This document shows, in pieces, positions 43,324-51,116 of a stretch of DNA of 64,000 bases. The notes below the pieces were generated by a model. The model was not told where the DNA came from and made no database searches. It saw nothing but the letters and a program-made list of their open reading frames with translations. The translations under genes and the position numbers were made by a program. Source of the DNA: Streptomyces cynarae (GTDB lineage Bacteria > Actinomycetota > Actinomycetes > Streptomycetales > Streptomycetaceae). The stretch covers positions 6,540,001 through 6,604,000 of the forward strand of contig NZ_CP106793.1 in the NCBI RefSeq assembly GCF_025642135.1, written 5' to 3'. Within the stretch, counting starts at the first letter, position 1, and every line of letters starts with the position of its first letter.

Positions 43324-43658
43324 CACTGCGCAGAATCCGCCTGCCCGGCACGGTCCGGCGGGAGGAGGGCCCGAGGCCCGCGTCGAGGCGGCCGTCGAAC
43401 TCAACGGCTTCGCCGTCATCGACTGCTTCCGGCGGGCACGGCCACCTCCACGAGTGCGACCGAGACCCTGGCCTGCCACCGCGCCGAGCGACGGCGTGGA
43501 CGCCCCAGGCGAGCCGAGCAATCCAACAAGCCCAACCAGCCCAACCAGCCCAACCAGCCCGAGCAGCCCGAGCAGCCCGAGCAACACAAGACGATCGCCC
43601 GCCACATCCCCTGGCTTTCCGTACAGCTGACCACCCCAACCAGACAGAGGAACCATCG
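43324..43658. repeat. Intergenic region with 9-base repeats
   Basis: A 335-base gap between the hydrolase and NmrA-like genes contains about three copies of CCCAACCAG followed by three of CCCGAGCAG (about 43531-43585). An open frame overlapping the hydrolase stop (ATG 43320) runs through this into the NmrA gene, but its residues look non-protein-like, so I leave the gap non-coding. Confidence 0.6.
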
Positions 43659-44633
43659 ATGTCAGAGCGCCATCCCATCCTGATCACCGGAGCCGCCGGC
43701 CATATCGGCGGTGTGAGCCGAACGATCGTCGACATGCTGCTTGAACAAGGGCACCCCGTGCGCGCGTTCGTACGGCAGGACGACGAACGAGCGCGGGCGC
43801 TCCGCCAGGCCGGGGCCGAGGTCTTCGTCGGAGACCTGCTCACCATCGCCGACGTGACCGCCGCGATGAAGGGCGTGCGGCGCATCTACTTCAGCATGAG
43901 CCTGTCGCCTTACTACACCGACGCCGTCAGTCTGATGGCCGCGGCGGCGCGGGCCCAGGGCGACATCGAGGTCTTCGTCAACATGTCCGAGTTCGAGCAG
44001 TCGTTCATGACGTTCGAGAAGATGACCGCACCGGAGGAGGAACGGCGTTCCTGGCTCGGCGGACTCGTCGCGGACTGGTCGCCGCAGCAGCGGGCCCACT
44101 GGATCGCCGAACGGGTGCTGGAGTGGGCCGGCCTCCCGACCGTCAACATCCGCGCGGCCATGTTCGTCGAGAACCCCCTGATGACCTGGCTGGCGCTGGG
44201 TCCGCTGAGCAACGGTGAACTGCGTCTGCCCTTCGGCAGCCACCGGCTCGCACCCATCGCGGGTCACGACGTGGCGGAGGTGTGCGCGAAGATCCTCGCC
44301 GACCCGGCGCCGCACATCTCGAAGTCCTACGAGCTCAACGGTCCGGAGTTGAAGGACATGCACGGGTTCGCGGAGGACTTCGGGGCCGTGCTGGGACGCG
44401 AGGTCACCTACGTTCCCGAAGAGGTCGAAACCTGGAACGATACCTATGTGGACCCTGCCCTGGCCGAGTTTCCGCACACCGCGGAGCACATGAAGACCCT
44501 CACCCGGCTGATCGGCGGCGGCGGGTACCGCGGCGTCACCGACCAGCTTCAGACCCTGCTCGGGCACCCGCCGAAGACCGTGCGGTGGGCGCTGGAGAAC
44601 CATCCGCGCATCCAGAAGCCGGCGGCCGCCTGA
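43659..44633 (+). CDS. NmrA/atypical SDR family NAD(P)-binding protein
   Basis: A 324-residue Rossmann protein starting with ILITGAAGHIGGVSRTIVDMLLEQGHPVRAFVR (GxxGxxG) and GDLLTIADVTAAMKGVRRIYF, typical of NmrA-like and quinone-reductase-like atypical SDRs, without the YxxxK active site. It may be a redox sensor or a reductase acting on an epoxide- or quinone-type intermediate. The ATG at 43659 is supported by AGAGGAA upstream. It is the third gene of the TetR-controlled operon. Confidence 0.88.
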   Translation: MSERHPILITGAAGHIGGVSRTIVDMLLEQGHPVRAFVRQDDERARALRQAGAEVFVGDLLTIADVTAAMKGVRRIYFSMSLSPYYTDAVSLMAAAARAQGDIEVFVNMSEFEQSFMTFEKMTAPEEERRSWLGGLVADWSPQQRAHWIAERVLEWAGLPTVNIRAAMFVENPLMTWLALGPLSNGELRLPFGSHRLAPIAGHDVAEVCAKILADPAPHISKSYELNGPELKDMHGFAEDFGAVLGREVTYVPEEVETWNDTYVDPALAEFPHTAEHMKTLTRLIGGGGYRGVTDQLQTLLGHPPKTVRWALENHPRIQKPAAA

Positions 44634-44674
44634 ACCGCTGGGCGGCCGAACTGCGGTCATGAGCGAGGAGACGA

Positions 44675-45364
44675 GTGGTGATGTTGCCGGGATCTGTGGA
44701 GGAACAACCCTCCCGCTGGCGGTTGGAACGCGTCGACCTGGGAGAAGTGCCCTACGCGGCGGCGCAGACGGACATGGCCGGCTGGGTCGAGGAGCGCAAA
44801 CAGGGGCTCGCGGCCAACCGGCTGTTCCTGCTCACGCACCCTGCGGTGATCACCTACACCGCTCGGACGCCGAACGACCAACTGCCCGACGCCGCCTCGC
44901 CCATCGACCTGGTGCAGACAGACCGCGGCGGACATGCCACCTACCACGGTCCCGGCCAGCTCATCGGCTACCTCGTGCTCAACGTGCGCGAGCTCGGTCC
45001 CCGTGGACTGATCCGCCGTGTCGAGCAGGCACTGATCGACGCACTGGACAGCCTCGGCTTCCCAGCGGTCCGCCGTGAGACGCCGCCGGGGTCGGAGAGC
45101 CTGGTGGGCGTGTGGACCCCCGATCACCGCAAACTCGCCTCGATCGGCATGCGCATCAGCGGGAGCGTCTCCAGCCACGGCTTCGCCCTCAACATCGACC
45201 CCGACCTGAGCGTCTACACCACCTTCACCGCATGTGCCCTGCCCGGCGTCCGGATGACCTCGCTGGCCGAACTCGCCGCCGAACGCGGCCTGCCCACCCC
45301 GACCCATACCGAGGTGCGCGACACGGTCGCACGAGCAGTCACCGCACACCTGACACCGGGTTAG
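44675..45364 (+). CDS. lipB: Lipoyl(octanoyl) transferase LipB-like protein
   Basis: A 229-residue octanoyl-ACP:protein N-octanoyltransferase. The motifs are DRGGHATYHGPGQLIGY (83-99), KLASIGMRI with the catalytic lysine K153, SHGFALNID, and TACALPGVRMTSL with the catalytic cysteine C187. The cysteine normally sits in PCGI, so ACALPG is unusual. It lies outside a lipA operon, at the end of the SDR/hydrolase cluster (41 bases after it), so it is probably a second copy. Three nested starts (GTG 44675, GTG 44678, ATG 44681) share one GAGGAG site. Confidence 0.87.
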   Translation: MVMLPGSVEEQPSRWRLERVDLGEVPYAAAQTDMAGWVEERKQGLAANRLFLLTHPAVITYTARTPNDQLPDAASPIDLVQTDRGGHATYHGPGQLIGYLVLNVRELGPRGLIRRVEQALIDALDSLGFPAVRRETPPGSESLVGVWTPDHRKLASIGMRISGSVSSHGFALNIDPDLSVYTTFTACALPGVRMTSLAELAAERGLPTPTHTEVRDTVARAVTAHLTPG

Positions 45365-45422
45365 AAAAAAACATGGCCCGTTCCGGGCCCGGCGCATCCT
45401 CTCACCCGCCGGTGACGGCTTG

Positions 45423-45443
45423 ACCTTGACATGGTGACAAGGT
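45423..45443 (+). promoter_or_regulatory. MerR-type operator/promoter of the HEAT-merR operon
   Basis: A 21-bp imperfect dyad with arms ACCTTGnCA and TGnCAAGGT overlaps a TTGACA hexamer at 45426-45431. Overlong-spacer promoters carrying such a dyad are the classic targets of MerR regulators, one of which is encoded in this operon. The -10 element is weak (TGGGTG-like). Confidence 0.55.
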
Positions 45444-45452
45444 GTCCCCTGG

Positions 45453-46250
45453 GTGCAGGAGGTGGTTTCGATCAGCCCGACAAACGGAACTGCGCAGAAC
45501 ACCCGCCTGGCCGACGCCCTGAGCGCCGAGGACTCGTCGGTCCGGCTTCAGGCGGCCCTGGTGGTCGGCTCGAACCCCGACCCCGGCTTCCTGGAGACGC
45601 TCGTCCAGCGGTGCTCGGTCGAGCCGGACTTCTTCGTGCGGGACATGCTGTCCTGGGCGCTGACCCGCCTCTCGCCGGAGATCACTCTGTCCCGGATTCG
45701 CCGGGAACTCGACTCCGAGCACACTCGGGCCCGCAGCCAGGCGTTGCACACGCTCTCCAAGATCGGCGACAAGAGGGCGTGGGCATGGATCACGCGCGAC
45801 ATGCTGCGCGACACCGACGACGAGGTCGCGCGGACCGCTTGGCGCGTCGCGGTCGTCCTGGTGCCCGAGGACGAGAGGAAGGAACTGGCCGACGAACTGG
45901 CCACGCAACTCGGTCGTGGCGACCGCAATGTGCAGCTGAGCCTGAGCCGGGCCCTCGTCGACCTCGGCGATGTGACCAAGGCCGCCCTTGAGAAGGCCGC
46001 GGCGGACCAGGACCCGGTGGTGGCCGCGCACGCTCATGCCACCGAGCTGCTCCGGCAGGACCCGGAGACCGGTTTCGACGCGGCCGTCGACGAGGCGAAG
46101 CGAGTCATGATCCTCGGCTCGGAACCAGCCGCCGCGGCGGAGACCCCCGAGCCCATGCAGCCGACCGAGCCGACCGAGCCGACCGAGCCGACCGAGTCGA
46201 GGGAGGCCGCCGAGGCCGCGAAGGCTGCTGTGGAGAGCGCGGAATGCTGA
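45453..46250 (+). CDS. HEAT-repeat protein
   Basis: A 265-residue protein of repeated two-helix units with the HEAT pattern: SVRLQAALVVGSN, FVRDMLSWALTRLSPE, RARSQALHTLSKIGD, EVARTAWRVAVVLV, NVQLSLSRALVDLGD. The C-terminal 40 residues are low complexity with four PTE repeats. HEAT solenoids bind proteins; no enzyme motif is present. A GTG at 45453 or 45462 may be the start. It overlaps the merR gene by 7 bases, and a MerR-type operator precedes it, so it is probably controlled by that regulator. Confidence 0.8.
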   Translation: MQEVVSISPTNGTAQNTRLADALSAEDSSVRLQAALVVGSNPDPGFLETLVQRCSVEPDFFVRDMLSWALTRLSPEITLSRIRRELDSEHTRARSQALHTLSKIGDKRAWAWITRDMLRDTDDEVARTAWRVAVVLVPEDERKELADELATQLGRGDRNVQLSLSRALVDLGDVTKAALEKAAADQDPVVAAHAHATELLRQDPETGFDAAVDEAKRVMILGSEPAAAAETPEPMQPTEPTEPTEPTESREAAEAAKAAVESAEC

Positions 46251-47290
46251 TCGGTGATGTGGCCCGTCACTCGGGGGTGAGCCCCCGAATGCTCCGGCAC
46301 TACGACGCCCTCGGGTTGGTACGACCGACGGGGCGCACCGTCGGCGGCTACCGCGAGTACTCCGCCGAGGACGTCCGCAGGGTCTTCCACGTGGAGAGCC
46401 TGCGGTCCCTCGGGCTCTCGCTCAAGCAGATCGGGCGCGCCCTGGAGGACCCGGCCTTCACCCCGTCGGCCCTGGTCGGCGACCTTATCCGGTGGACGGA
46501 AGACCGCTTGGAGCGGGAACAGGAACTGCTCGAGCGGCTGCGCGCGATCGATGCGTCGGCGCCTGCCGGCTGGCAGGACGTCCTGCGCATCGTCGAGCTC
46601 ATGCAGGGGCTCGACTCGACCAGCGCCGCGCGCAGGCAGCAGACCGTGCTGGCCCGGCCGGAGGGGGTGTCGGTTCCCGCCGAGCTGCTGGCCGGGGCGG
46701 TCCTGGCCGAACTCGACCCCAACGTCGCGGGCGCCCTGCGCTGGGCACTCGCCCGATCGGGCGACGACGGCGTGTCGGCACTGGCCGCCGGCATGCGCTC
46801 GGAGGACGTGGACATCAGGCGGCGCGCCGTGCTGGCGATCGCCGAGATGTCCGAGGCTCCGGGTGTGACCGCGGTGCTTGCGGACGCGCTCGGGGATCCG
46901 GACTCGACGGTGCGCAGGCACGCAGCTCTGGCGTTGGGCAGGCATGGCGTGACCGCGACCGTGCCGACACTCGTCGGCATGGTGGTCGAGGGGTCCAACG
47001 ACGTCGAAGCGGCGGAAGTCCTGGCAACGCTGTCCCAGGACTTCGGGTGCGCTGACCGGATCATGACCGCACTGGTCGACGAACTCGCCGCGCCCAGCGC
47101 GGACTGCGCGACGCGGATACGTCTGACGCAGGCGTTGGTGGAACAACCGGGGACCGCTGCGCAGGACGTCCTGCGCCAACTGGCACACGACGACGACCGC
47201 GCTGTCGCCCTCGTCGCCTCGGCCTTCGTCACGGTCGTCGACGAGCGGTCTCCCGAAGACGGAAGCGACGAGATGCCTGAAGGCGCTTGA
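46244..47290 (+). CDS. MerR-family regulator fused to HEAT repeats
   Basis: A 348-residue fusion. The MerR winged helix is MLIGDVARHSGVSPRMLRHYDALGLVRPTGR with YREYSAEDVRRVFHV (1-70), followed by a dimerisation helix (about 80-115). The C-terminal about 200 residues form HEAT-like repeats: DIRRRAVLAIAEMSE, TVRRHAALALGRHG, VEAAEVLATLSQD. Typical MerR proteins end after a short effector site, so the solenoid probably replaces a small-molecule pocket with a protein-binding surface. The gene overlaps that of a stand-alone HEAT protein, a natural candidate partner. Confidence 0.88.
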   Translation: MLIGDVARHSGVSPRMLRHYDALGLVRPTGRTVGGYREYSAEDVRRVFHVESLRSLGLSLKQIGRALEDPAFTPSALVGDLIRWTEDRLEREQELLERLRAIDASAPAGWQDVLRIVELMQGLDSTSAARRQQTVLARPEGVSVPAELLAGAVLAELDPNVAGALRWALARSGDDGVSALAAGMRSEDVDIRRRAVLAIAEMSEAPGVTAVLADALGDPDSTVRRHAALALGRHGVTATVPTLVGMVVEGSNDVEAAEVLATLSQDFGCADRIMTALVDELAAPSADCATRIRLTQALVEQPGTAAQDVLRQLAHDDDRAVALVASAFVTVVDERSPEDGSDEMPEGA

Positions 47291-47293
47291 CCC

Positions 47294-47326
47294 AGGGTCT
47301 TTCGTTTGGATCAGGCCGAGCCCGGC
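47294..47326. repeat. Half copy of the dispersed inverted-repeat element
   Basis: AGGGTCTTTCGTTTGGATCA and the following GGCCGAGCCCGGC match the left arm and centre of the element at 25310-25367. The right arm is missing. It begins 3 bases after the merR stop. The rest of 47291-47598 shows nothing recognisable. Confidence 0.45.
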
Positions 47327-47598
47327 ACGCCGGTGTCGGGACCGGTACCGCCCCGTCCGCCACTCTGCTCCGCCGACGGCGAAGTGGGCGAGCGTCCACA
47401 TGCGGCCTGATCGAACGCGTGTCTACGCTGGAAAACGGCACCGCCCGTTCGCCCGAGGCGTCAGGGTGCCGCCGTGCCGGGCCTGAGACGACGCGCTCGC
47501 ATCGCGTTTCGCGTTCCGTGGGGTGCGTCCTCCAATCCCGGCCTCACCGCGGACCTGGTCGTCGGCGGTGTCCCCTCCGAGACGGGGAGGCGTAATCC

Positions 47599-48216
47599 AT
47601 GGACATGAAACTCGAGGTCGTCGTCGTGCCGGTGTCCGACGTCGACCGGGCCAAGGACTTCTACACGGCGCTGGGCTGGAGACTCGACGCGGACATGGCC
47701 TCCGACGGCGACTTCCGGGTGGTGCAGGTAACCCCTCCGGGTTCGCCGGCGTCGGTCATCTTCGGCAGATCGGTCACCGATCAGACCCCGGGTTCGGCTC
47801 GAGGCCTGCACCTGGTCGTCGACGACATCGAGACCGCCCACGACGAGCTGGCGCGGCGCGGCGCCGATCCGAGCGATGTGTTTCACGACGCAGGCGGCGT
47901 CTTCCACCACGCCGGCACCGACGCCCGGGTGCCCGGTCCTGATCCGCAACACGGCAGTTACGGCTCCTACCTTTCGTTCAGTGACCCGGACGGCAACGGC
48001 TGGCTCCTGCAGGAGGTCACCACACGGCTTCCGGGACGGCTGGATCCCTCGACCACCTGGTTCTCCTCGGCCGAGGATCTGGCGGGCGCCCTGCGGCGGG
48101 CCGCGGCGGCGCACGGCGAGCACGAGGCGCGCATCGGTGCGGAGGACCCGGACTGGCCGGACTGGTACGCGCGGTACATGGTGAGCGAGCAGGCCGGCAC
48201 GGAACCGCCCTCGTGA
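47599..48216 (+). CDS. VOC (glyoxalase) family protein
   Basis: A 205-residue protein with one VOC module (about 4-140): MKLEVVVVPVSDVDRAKDFYTALGWRLDAD ... GLHLVVDDIETAHDELARRGAD ... YLSFSDPDGNGWLLQEV. A C-terminal tail of about 50 residues contains WFSSAEDLAGALRRAAAAHGEHEARIG and WPDWYARYMVSEQ, a known extension in Streptomyces homologues. The substrate is unknown. The ATG at 47599 has a GGGGAGG site 10 bases upstream. A perfect hairpin follows the stop. Confidence 0.88.
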   Translation: MDMKLEVVVVPVSDVDRAKDFYTALGWRLDADMASDGDFRVVQVTPPGSPASVIFGRSVTDQTPGSARGLHLVVDDIETAHDELARRGADPSDVFHDAGGVFHHAGTDARVPGPDPQHGSYGSYLSFSDPDGNGWLLQEVTTRLPGRLDPSTTWFSSAEDLAGALRRAAAAHGEHEARIGAEDPDWPDWYARYMVSEQAGTEPPS

Positions 48217-48220
48217 GCCG

Positions 48221-48253
48221 GCGGATGCCGCGGTCCGGGACCGCGGCATCCGC
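48221..48253 (+). terminator. Hairpin terminator after the VOC gene
   Basis: Perfect 15-bp arms (GCGGATGCCGCGGTC and complement) around a 3-base loop, directly after the stop codon. Confidence 0.8.
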
Positions 48254-48286
48254 GGGGCAGGTCGAGCGAAGGCAGCCGCTCTTGCC

Positions 48287-48668
48287 CTACTCCCCGCAGG
48301 GGGCTCCGTCCGGCAGGTGTTTCTTCGCCCACGCGCCGAGTTCCTTGAGTGAGGGCTCGACCTCGGGGCCGAGAGCGGTGCCGCCCGCCGCGACCCGCTC
48401 GAGCGCGTGCAGGAACTCGTCGACGCGCCCCACGCGGTCCTATGAGCAGGTAACCGAGTCCCCCGTCCCCGCTGCTCAGCAGTTCGGCGGCGTAGGACTC
48501 CTCGACGTACTGGGACAGGACCAGGATGGGCAGGCCGGGAATCTTCTCCCTGGCCTGGGCCGCCCGTAGACCCTCGTCGCGGAAACCGGGGGGCATCCGT
48601 ACGTCGAGTACGGCGATGTCCGGGCGGTGGGTCAGCAGGGCGGGCAGGATCTCGGGCCCGGTGGTCAT
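48287..48668 (-). pseudogene. Truncated, frameshifted NarL-type response regulator
   Basis: From 48668 the minus strand reads EILPALLTHRPDIAVLDVRMPP, then LPILVLSQYVEESYAAELLSSGDGGLGYLL, a NarL-family receiver missing its first beta strand and helix. One inserted base near 48442 (ATAGG for AAGG) then shifts the frame; the continuation GRVDEFLHALERVAAGGTALGPEVEPSLKEL lies in another frame. No LuxR helix-turn-helix follows; the frame ends HLPDGAPCGE. The front end abuts the sortase stop codon, so the start was lost in a deletion. Confidence 0.75.
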
Positions 48669-49438
48669 GCCGCGGGGCGCTTGACCGAGGCGAGATGGGC
48701 GAAGACCACCACGTTGGCCACGTAGTCGTGGGCGCTGCGGTTGTAGTCGCCGCCGCAGGTGATCAGCCGGAGCTGAGGGGTCGGGGCGTCGGCGTACACC
48801 CGGTTGTCCGGGAAACCGGCCTTGCTGAAGGTCTCGACCGAGTCGACCTTGAACCTGGCGACGGTGCCGTCCGCACGGGTGATGTCCACCTTGCTGCCCG
48901 GTTTGAGGGTGCGCAGCAGTACGAAAACCGCCGGGCCGGTCTTGGTGTCGACATGCCCCACCACGATCGACGTGCCCCGCTCGCCCGGCGAGGCGCCGCC
49001 CCGGTACCAGCCGACCAGGTTGGTGTTGTTGCCCGGCGGCGGGTCCAGGTGCCCGGAGGCCCCCAGGGAGAGTTCCGTGAACGGCGCGTCCACCCCGATC
49101 TGCGGGATCTCGATCCGCTTCGGAGCCGACCGCGGCAGCCCCTGCTTCTGAGGGCTCGCCGTCGCGTCCGGCCCCGGAGCCACCGGGGTGACGGCCGCGG
49201 GCGGGGCGGCGTCCACGGGCGGAGCGGCGTCCACGGGAGGGTCCAGATTGGCGGGTGAGACGGCGACCGCGGGCGGGGCCGCCGGCTTGGGGTCCGCCGG
49301 GGTGCCGGTCAGCGAGTTGTGGATGAGCAGAACGCCCAGCCCGACCGCCACGGCCGGCCACAGCATTGCTCGGCCGGCGGTACGGCGGGGCGCGGCGCTC
49401 CGCGGCCGATCCGGTGGGGTGGGCTGCGAGGGGGCCAT
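48665..49438 (-). CDS. Class F sortase
   Basis: A 257-residue membrane-anchored transpeptidase. A single N-terminal helix (26-42) is followed by a proline/alanine-rich stalk (43-105) and the sortase barrel. The catalytic residues are H162 in VVGHVDT, C228 in LITCGGD and R234 in DYNRSAHDY. Class F is the actinobacterial type that anchors proteins to peptidoglycan. The ATG at 49438 has GAGG 9 bases upstream; in-frame starts further out add unlikely residues. The next gene upstream encodes a protein with a sorting signal, its probable substrate. Confidence 0.92.
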   Translation of the reverse strand: MAPSQPTPPDRPRSAAPRRTAGRAMLWPAVAVGLGVLLIHNSLTGTPADPKPAAPPAVAVSPANLDPPVDAAPPVDAAPPAAVTPVAPGPDATASPQKQGLPRSAPKRIEIPQIGVDAPFTELSLGASGHLDPPPGNNTNLVGWYRGGASPGERGTSIVVGHVDTKTGPAVFVLLRTLKPGSKVDITRADGTVARFKVDSVETFSKAGFPDNRVYADAPTPQLRLITCGGDYNRSAHDYVANVVVFAHLASVKRPAA

Positions 49439-49582
49439 CGGACAATGCCTCTTCATCGACGGGGGCGAGGGTCGGACTTCAGGTGCGGCAGCGGCGGCAA
49501 AAGCGCCGCAGCCGCGGACGCCGTCACCCTTCCCAGGGCGACAGCGGCCGCGACCGCGCAGCAATCGGCGAGAGCCCGCCGA

Positions 49583-50389
49583 TCAGGCACCGGCGACACT
49601 CGACGCGCCCCGGCGCCGCAGCATGTACGCTCCCGCGCCGAGGCCGCCGAGGAGCAGTACCGAGCCCGCGGCCAGGCCGCTGCCGGACTCCGCCAGCCCG
49701 CCGCCGCCGGCCTTCACCCCACCGCGGGGCTTCTTCGACCCGCGCTCCTCGCTCCCGCTCGCGCCTTCCTCCTCGTCGTCGCCCTTCGACTGCGAGCCGC
49801 CATGGGCGTGCTCGCCGCCCTGCTCGTCGTCCTGCGAGAACTGCTCGTCCTCGCCCGACCAGCCGCCCTCCTCCTGCTTGGCCATGGCCAGGGCGCCGCC
49901 ACCGGCCTTCACCCCACCGCGCGGCTTGTCCTTCGAATGCCCGTGCTCCTTGCCCTTCGACTCCCCACCCTTGTCGTTCTCGCCCTCCTCGCCCTTTTCC
50001 TCGCCCCTGTACCCCTCGCTCTTGCCGCCGTGCTCCTCGCCCTTGGACTCCTCGCCGTTCTCCTCGCCCTTGTACTCCTCGCTCTTGCCGCCGTGCTCCT
50101 CGCCCTTGGACTCCTCGCTCTTGCCGCCGTGCTCCTCGCCCTTGGACTCCTCGCCGTTCTCCTCGCCCTTGTACTCCTCGCTCTTGCCGCCGTACTCCTC
50201 GTCGTTGGAATCCTCGCCCTTGTGGTGGCCGTGCTCCTTGCCCTTGTGGCCGCCGTGCTCCTCGCCGCCGTAGGAACCGCCGTCCGCGGCCCGAAGCTCG
50301 GGCGCCGACAGGGCGTACGCGGCGGGAGCTGAGAACACGACGGCAGCGGCGATCGCCGCGGAGGCGAACATGGTCCGGGTCGCTCGCAT
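49583..50389 (-). CDS. Acidic repeat surface protein with LAESG sorting signal
   Basis: A 268-residue secreted protein. The signal peptide covers 1-27 (ending APAAYALS). The mature region is extremely rich in Glu, Gly, Lys, His and Ser, with repeats of SKGEEHGGKSEE and YKGEENGEE types (about 60-130). It ends with LAESG, a hydrophobic helix (GLAAGSVLLLGGLGAGAYML) and RRRG, the layout of a sortase substrate. The segment PRGGVKAGGG-x-LA appears twice, once at the sorting site and once about 75 residues before. No enzyme domain is present. The ATG at 50389 has AAAGGA upstream. The neighbouring class F sortase is the likely anchor enzyme. Confidence 0.85.
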   Translation of the reverse strand: MRATRTMFASAAIAAAVVFSAPAAYALSAPELRAADGGSYGGEEHGGHKGKEHGHHKGEDSNDEEYGGKSEEYKGEENGEESKGEEHGGKSEESKGEEHGGKSEEYKGEENGEESKGEEHGGKSEGYRGEEKGEEGENDKGGESKGKEHGHSKDKPRGGVKAGGGALAMAKQEEGGWSGEDEQFSQDDEQGGEHAHGGSQSKGDDEEEGASGSEERGSKKPRGGVKAGGGGLAESGSGLAAGSVLLLGGLGAGAYMLRRRGASSVAGA

Positions 50390-51116
50390 GAGAGGTAGTC
50401 CTTTCATCGCCACCACGAAGGCCGACACCACGCCGGCACGGGAAATCGCAGTGGTGACGTGATCACCTTCAACCCGAGGACCGCCTCTCACCACCGCAGA
50501 ACACGGCAAGCGAGCTAGCTCGTACTCCCTCCGGGTGCCTGCGGGCCGAAAAGTAACCCGGTCGGCAGCACACCCGTCAGTACTAGTCCGACCACGAATG
50601 GACGCGGGGGGGGCGTGCGTCCGGACATCGATGTGCCGCACGCGTCCCGCCGATGACGCGGCATCAGGTCTCCGCCCGACCGGGTGGCCGACCGCTCCGG
50701 GTGCGAAGGTACGTTCGACGTATGTCCAATTTGACTGTCGGGTAAGCGACTTGGGCCCGAGTCGAGCGTCACGCGACGCACCGTCAGGACCCTTGGGCCG
50801 TCGATTTCGGGGCGATGGCGCCGATCGGCTCGCGGCGGATTCCGGGCGGCGATGTCGGGGCGGATTCCCTCGGCGGGCCCGCCCATACTGGGCGAGCCGC
50901 GCTCCAGGCCCGTCGGCCGCCGGCGACCGCGCACGCCCCCGGTTCGCCTGCGGAGGGCGCGCGTGCCCCTGGTCCTCCCGCGGCGGGTCCGCATGGCGCC
51001 GCCCGGGTGACGGTCCCCCTCGCTTGCTTTGTCTCTTGCGCAATCCGGGAACTGATGGGCGTCCGGAAGCGTCGATCATGGTGGACGCGGACGACGACTG
51101 GCCGTGGAGGACGTCG
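50390..51116. other. Long divergent intergenic region, surface protein / terD
   Basis: About 730 bases with no gene I can support. A 37-codon minus-strand frame (50515-50628) encodes one hydrophobic segment (VVGLVLTGVLPTGLLFGP) but lacks other support. The region must contain both promoters. Confidence 0.4.

Noticed and set aside
43320..43658. N-terminal extension of the NmrA-like protein from an ATG overlapping the hydrolase stop
   Set aside because: The extra 113 residues are low-complexity and the NmrA fold begins at the downstream ATG, which has its own ribosome site.
45375..45389. GGCCCG-TTC-CGGGCC hairpin after lipB
   Set aside because: Only 6 bp, just as expected by chance in such GC-rich DNA; the preceding A-run is on the wrong side for a terminator.
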